A stretch of 64,000 bases of DNA from Barnesiella merdipullorum (GTDB lineage: Bacteria > Bacteroidota > Bacteroidia > Bacteroidales > Barnesiellaceae): assembly GCA_019116365.1 (NCBI GenBank), contig DXBT01000008.1, positions 1-64,000 on the forward strand, written 5' to 3'. A program made the translations under genes and the position numbers. Under the pieces are notes generated by a model that had not been told where the DNA came from, searched no databases, and worked only from the letters and a program-made list of their open reading frames with translations. The stretch's first letter is position 1; the number at the start of each line of letters is the position of its first letter. Positions 61,050 to 64,000 of the stretch are shown here, piece by piece.

Positions 61050-62054
61050 CTATTTCTGATGAGCCAGCAGATACTCGGCAATCTGCACGGCGTTCAGGGC
61101 TGCACCCTTCTTAATCTGGTCGCTTACGGTCCAGAAGGTCAGCCCGTTGGGGTTGGAGATATCGCTGCGGATACGACCTACATACACCGGGTCGCACCCA
61201 GCCTTGAAGAGCGGCATGGGATATACGCGGTTCTCGGGATCGTCCTCGAGCACAACACCCTTGGCATGGGCAAACGCTTCGCGAGCCTCGGCTACCGATA
61301 CGGGACGTTCGGTCTCGATCCAGATGGCCTCGGAGTGAGCCCGCATCACCGGTACCCGCACACAAGTGGCGCTCACGGCAATATCGGAGTGCATGATCTT
61401 GCGCGTCTCGTTGTACATCTTCATCTCCTCTTTGGTATAGAGGTTATCGGTAAAGACATCGACCTGGGGAATGAGATTGTAGGCCAGCTGGAAGAAGAAC
61501 TTCTCGACCGTGGGTTTTTCGCCGGCAATAAGTTGCTCATACTGTTTCTTCAGCTCGGCCATGGCCGATGCACCGGCACCGCTGGCCGCCTGATAGGTAG
61601 CCACATGCACCCGCTTGATGTGCGAGACAGCCTCGATAGCATTCAGGGCCACCACCATCTGGATGGTGGTGCAGTTGGGGTTGGCAATAATGCCGCGGGG
61701 ACGCACGAAGGCATCGTCGCCATTCACCTCGGGGACAACCAAAGGCACATCGTCGTCCATGCGGAAAGCACTCGAGTTGTCGATCATGATGGCTCCATAG
61801 CGGGTAATCGTCTCGGCAAACTCTTTCGAGGTGCCGGCACCGGCCGACGTAAAGGCAATGTCAACACCCTTGAAGTCGTCATTGTGCTTCAGTTCCTTGA
61901 CTACAATCGGCTTACCCTTAAAGGTATAAGTACGTCCTGCACTGCGAGAGGAACCGAACAACAGCAATTCGTCGATCGGGAAATTCCGCTCATCCAAAAC
62001 TCTTAGGAACTCTTGTCCGACAGCGCCACTGGCGCCCACAATAGCGACTTTCAT
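61050..62054 (-). CDS. asd: aspartate-semialdehyde dehydrogenase
   Basis: A 334-residue enzyme. VAIVGASGAVGQEFLRVLDE binds NADPH, SNPNCTTIQMVVALN contains the catalytic Cys, VHVATYQAASGAGASAM follows, and RVPVMRAHSEAIWIETERPV contains the catalytic His. It makes aspartate semialdehyde for lysine/diaminopimelate, threonine and methionine. It ends in TAG. A -7 box TATATTTG lies at 62125-62118. Confidence 0.96.
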   Translation of the reverse strand: MKVAIVGASGAVGQEFLRVLDERNFPIDELLLFGSSRSAGRTYTFKGKPIVVKELKHNDDFKGVDIAFTSAGAGTSKEFAETITRYGAIMIDNSSAFRMDDDVPLVVPEVNGDDAFVRPRGIIANPNCTTIQMVVALNAIEAVSHIKRVHVATYQAASGAGASAMAELKKQYEQLIAGEKPTVEKFFFQLAYNLIPQVDVFTDNLYTKEEMKMYNETRKIMHSDIAVSATCVRVPVMRAHSEAIWIETERPVSVAEAREAFAHAKGVVLEDDPENRVYPMPLFKAGCDPVYVGRIRSDISNPNGLTFWTVSDQIKKGAALNAVQIAEYLLAHQK

Positions 62055-62117
62055 CTTCTTTCTTTTGTAATTTATATTCCGAATTCTCGTTTATTCTTTT
62101 TCGCTGAAAAAGAGGTG

Positions 62118-62125
62118 CAAATATA
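62118..62125 (-). promoter_or_regulatory. -7 box upstream of asd
   Basis: TATATTTG on the minus strand is a full -7 match, 63 nt before the ATG. The nearest TTTG (62152-62149) gives a 23-nt spacer, slightly wide. Confidence 0.6.
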
Positions 62126-62224
62126 CAACTATTTAAGCAAAAACATAACAAAAAGAAATATTTATATTCTTTCCACTACAATTTAGTCATTTGCGACACA
62201 TTTCACACAGAAGGGGCCGTATTG

Positions 62225-62256
62225 CTTGCAAGAGCGAACTTTTATTTGTATTTTTG
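62225..62256 (+). promoter_or_regulatory. probable promoter of the antiporter gene
   Basis: CTTG (62225-62228), 20 nt, TATTTTTG (62249-62256); only the first base of the -33 box differs from TTTG. The start codon is 45 nt downstream. Confidence 0.65.
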
Positions 62257-62301
62257 TTGCATATTTACAGTTTCAGCATCTTAAAAAAAAATAGCAGGGT
62301 C

Positions 62302-64000
62302 ATGGGCAGTATCACTTCACTACCGATTGAAAATCCGGTACTGATCTTTTTCATTGTACTGGTTATCATACTGCTTGCGCCCATACTCCTCAACCGCATA
62401 CGGGTGCCTCACATCATCGGGCTCATCATCGCCGGTGTCGTCATCGGTCCCAACGGGCTCAACCTGCTCGCCCGCGACAGCAGTTTCGAGATATTCGGCA
62501 ACGTGGGCATCCTCTACCTCATGTTTCTGGCCGGTCTCGAGATCGACATGAACGATTTCAAGAAGAGCAAAAAAGACGGCATCATCTTCGGGCTCTATAC
62601 GTTCCTCATACCCATGATACTGGGTACAGCCATCAGCTACTACACCCTGCACCTCAACCTCATGACCTCGATACTGCTGGCCAGTATGTATGCCTCGCAC
62701 ACGCTCATAGCCTACCCCATCATCAGCCGGTATGGCATCTCACGCACACGAGCCGTGCCGGTAACCATTGCCGGTACCATCTTCACCGTGTTGGGTGCCC
62801 TCATCATTCTGGCGGTCATCTCGGGTATGGTACGGGGCGATCTCACCGAGTTCTTCTGGCTCAGACTAACGATTAACATTCTCATCTACAGCCTGGCCAT
62901 CCTTTACATCTACCCACGACTCACCCGCTGGTTCTTCAAGAACTACAACGACAACGTCACCCAGTTCATCTTTATCCTGGCACTCGTGTTCCTGGCCTCC
63001 TACATGGCACAGGTCATCGGGCTGGAGGCCATCTTAGGAGCCTTCTTCGCCGGCATCGTGCTCAACCGATTCATTCCCAACGTATCGCCTTTGATGAACC
63101 GGCTCGAGTTTGTAGGTAATGCCCTGTTCATCCCCTACTTTCTCATCGGGGTGGGTATGCTCATCGACTTGCGGGTGATTGTGAAAGATACCGAAACGAT
63201 TATCGTGGCGGCCAACATGTCGATTGTAGCCACCTTCTGCAAATGGCTTGCGGCCTGGCTCACCCAAAAGACTTGCCACATGACCAAGATAGACCGCAAC
63301 CTCATCTTCGGACTGAGCAACGCCCAGGCTGCCGCCACGCTGGCTGCGGTTATCATCGGACACAACATAGGGCTTTTCAACGACGAGATTCTCAACGGAA
63401 CCATCGTCATGATTCTGGTCACCTGCATCATCAGTACTCTGGTTACCGAGAAGGCGGCCCGCCAAATGGTCGTTGCCATGCAGGACAACGAACCCACTAC
63501 CCCCAAATCGACGATACAGAGCGAACAGATTCTCATCCCCATTGCCAATCCCAGCACCATCGAGAACCTCATCAATCTGGCGCTGCTGCTCAAGTCGCCC
63601 CAAAAACGGTCGCCCCTCTACGCCCTGCACGTCACCGACGACAGCAAGACGAGCAACTACCGCTCGCAGTCGATTCTCGAGTTTGCCGGCAAGGTAGCCT
63701 CGTCGGCCGACACCAAGCTGATTCCCATCGCCCGGTACGACATGAACATCACCAGCGGCATCATCCACACCATGAAGGAGCGGAACATCACCGAGGTTGT
63801 GCTGGGTCTGCACCACAAGGCCAACATTGTCGATACCTTCTTCGGGGCCAAAATCGAGTCGCTGCTCAAGAACACCAACAAGATGATTCTCATCTCGAAG
63901 TGTGTCAACCCCATCAATACCGTCACACGCATCGTCATTGCCGTGCCCCGCAAGGCCGAATACGAAACGGGTTTTGCCCGATGGATCGACCGCGTGGCCA
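62302..64000 (+). CDS. CPA2-type cation:proton antiporter (3' end beyond window)
   Basis: At least 566 residues, open to the window edge. After the N-terminal helix (VLIFFIVLVIILLAPILLNR) come about 11-12 further membrane segments. VPHIIGLIIAGVVIGPNGLN, GNVGILYLMFLAGLEIDMND (conserved acidic residues) and QAAATLAAVIIGHNIGLFND mark the KefB/CPA2 family (Na+ or K+:H+ exchange). Residues ~400-550 form a universal-stress-protein-like cytoplasmic part (ILIPIANPSTIENLINLALL), probably regulatory. The ion specificity is not decidable here. Confidence 0.9.
   Translation, partial: MGSITSLPIENPVLIFFIVLVIILLAPILLNRIRVPHIIGLIIAGVVIGPNGLNLLARDSSFEIFGNVGILYLMFLAGLEIDMNDFKKSKKDGIIFGLYTFLIPMILGTAISYYTLHLNLMTSILLASMYASHTLIAYPIISRYGISRTRAVPVTIAGTIFTVLGALIILAVISGMVRGDLTEFFWLRLTINILIYSLAILYIYPRLTRWFFKNYNDNVTQFIFILALVFLASYMAQVIGLEAILGAFFAGIVLNRFIPNVSPLMNRLEFVGNALFIPYFLIGVGMLIDLRVIVKDTETIIVAANMSIVATFCKWLAAWLTQKTCHMTKIDRNLIFGLSNAQAAATLAAVIIGHNIGLFNDEILNGTIVMILVTCIISTLVTEKAARQMVVAMQDNEPTTPKSTIQSEQILIPIANPSTIENLINLALLLKSPQKRSPLYALHVTDDSKTSNYRSQSILEFAGKVASSADTKLIPIARYDMNITSGIIHTMKERNITEVVLGLHHKANIVDTFFGAKIESLLKNTNKMILISKCVNPINTVTRIVIAVPRKAEYETGFARWIDRVA

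Noticed and set aside
24133..62054. Full TAG recoding to an amino acid in this genome
   Set aside because: argB, asd, the flippase and the GlmU-family gene all end in TAG at or near the expected C-terminus, so TAG is a working stop. Only the two interrupted genes hint at readthrough.
1..64000. CRISPR arrays, insertion sequences, tRNA genes, prophage
   Set aside because: No regular direct-repeat arrays, transposase motifs, terminal inverted repeats, tRNA cloverleaf sequences or phage genes were noticed in the intergenic regions.

Overview
The window looks like a Bacteroidales (Bacteroidota) chromosome. It opens with the first ~53 nt of a 16S rRNA gene on the minus strand, including the reverse complement of the universal 5' motif and the Bacteroidales-like continuation GATGAACGCTAGCGACAGGC. 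Several promoters match the Bacteroidota sigma-ABfr consensus TTTG-N19-21-TAnnTTTG. There are also Cys-free L36 and S14, a T9SS-type tail on two secreted proteins, a Bacteroidota-type GlmU-family protein, and DUF4292. The genus cannot be fixed from this sequence; something near Barnesiella/Coprobacter/Parabacteroides would fit.

Layout. 1-385: start of an rrn operon (minus) with a clear promoter at 214-246. 385-1769: enolase, preceded by an unlisted 32-codon leader ORF with a perfect AGGAGG that lies in one arm of a 10-bp inverted repeat; the leader stop overlaps the eno start (ATGA). 1868-20097: one long minus-strand str-S10-spc-alpha cluster, from a consensus promoter (20066-20097) through rpsL, rpsG, fusA, rpsJ ... 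secY, map, infA, rpmJ ... rpoA, rplQ to a strong hairpin terminator. 20175-24135: rfbC, an asparagine-synthetase-like protein and an acyl-carrier-like protein that have both lost key residues, and a GlmU-family nucleotidyl/acetyltransferase. 24237-29155: a secreted M6 metalloprotease gene split by one in-frame TAG, then a choice-of-anchor-J surface protein, then a terminator. 29236-38711: AT-rich acyltransferase, argB, prfB (programmed +1 frameshift), acyl-CoA ligase, an ArgE/DapE-type M20 deacylase, a glycosyltransferase, and a radical SAM/DUF pair linked to DNA repair.

38845-45620: a tripartite RND efflux operon (adaptor, pump, outer-membrane factor) with a divergent AraC regulator; the pump gene also has a single in-frame TAG. 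45725-48832: glycosyltransferases including a GT10 fucosyltransferase. 47723-55562: a probable minus-strand operon running dut, TPR lipoprotein, DUF4292 lipoprotein, EnvC-like, FemAB-like, Wzx flippase, glycosyltransferase, tied together by ATGA overlaps and short gaps; it joins envelope assembly to surface glycan export. 55757-60933: dgt (head to head with dut), a TPM-domain membrane protein with zinc ribbons, and a GH20 hexosaminidase. 61050-64000: asd and a CPA2-type cation:proton antiporter that runs off the window.

Most genes are ordinary core genes. The points most worth follow-up are the eno leader, the paired loss of catalytic residues in the AsnB-like/ACP-like couple, the two isolated amber codons in otherwise intact genes, the prfB promoter embedded in a terminator hairpin, and the DUF4292-EnvC-flippase envelope operon.
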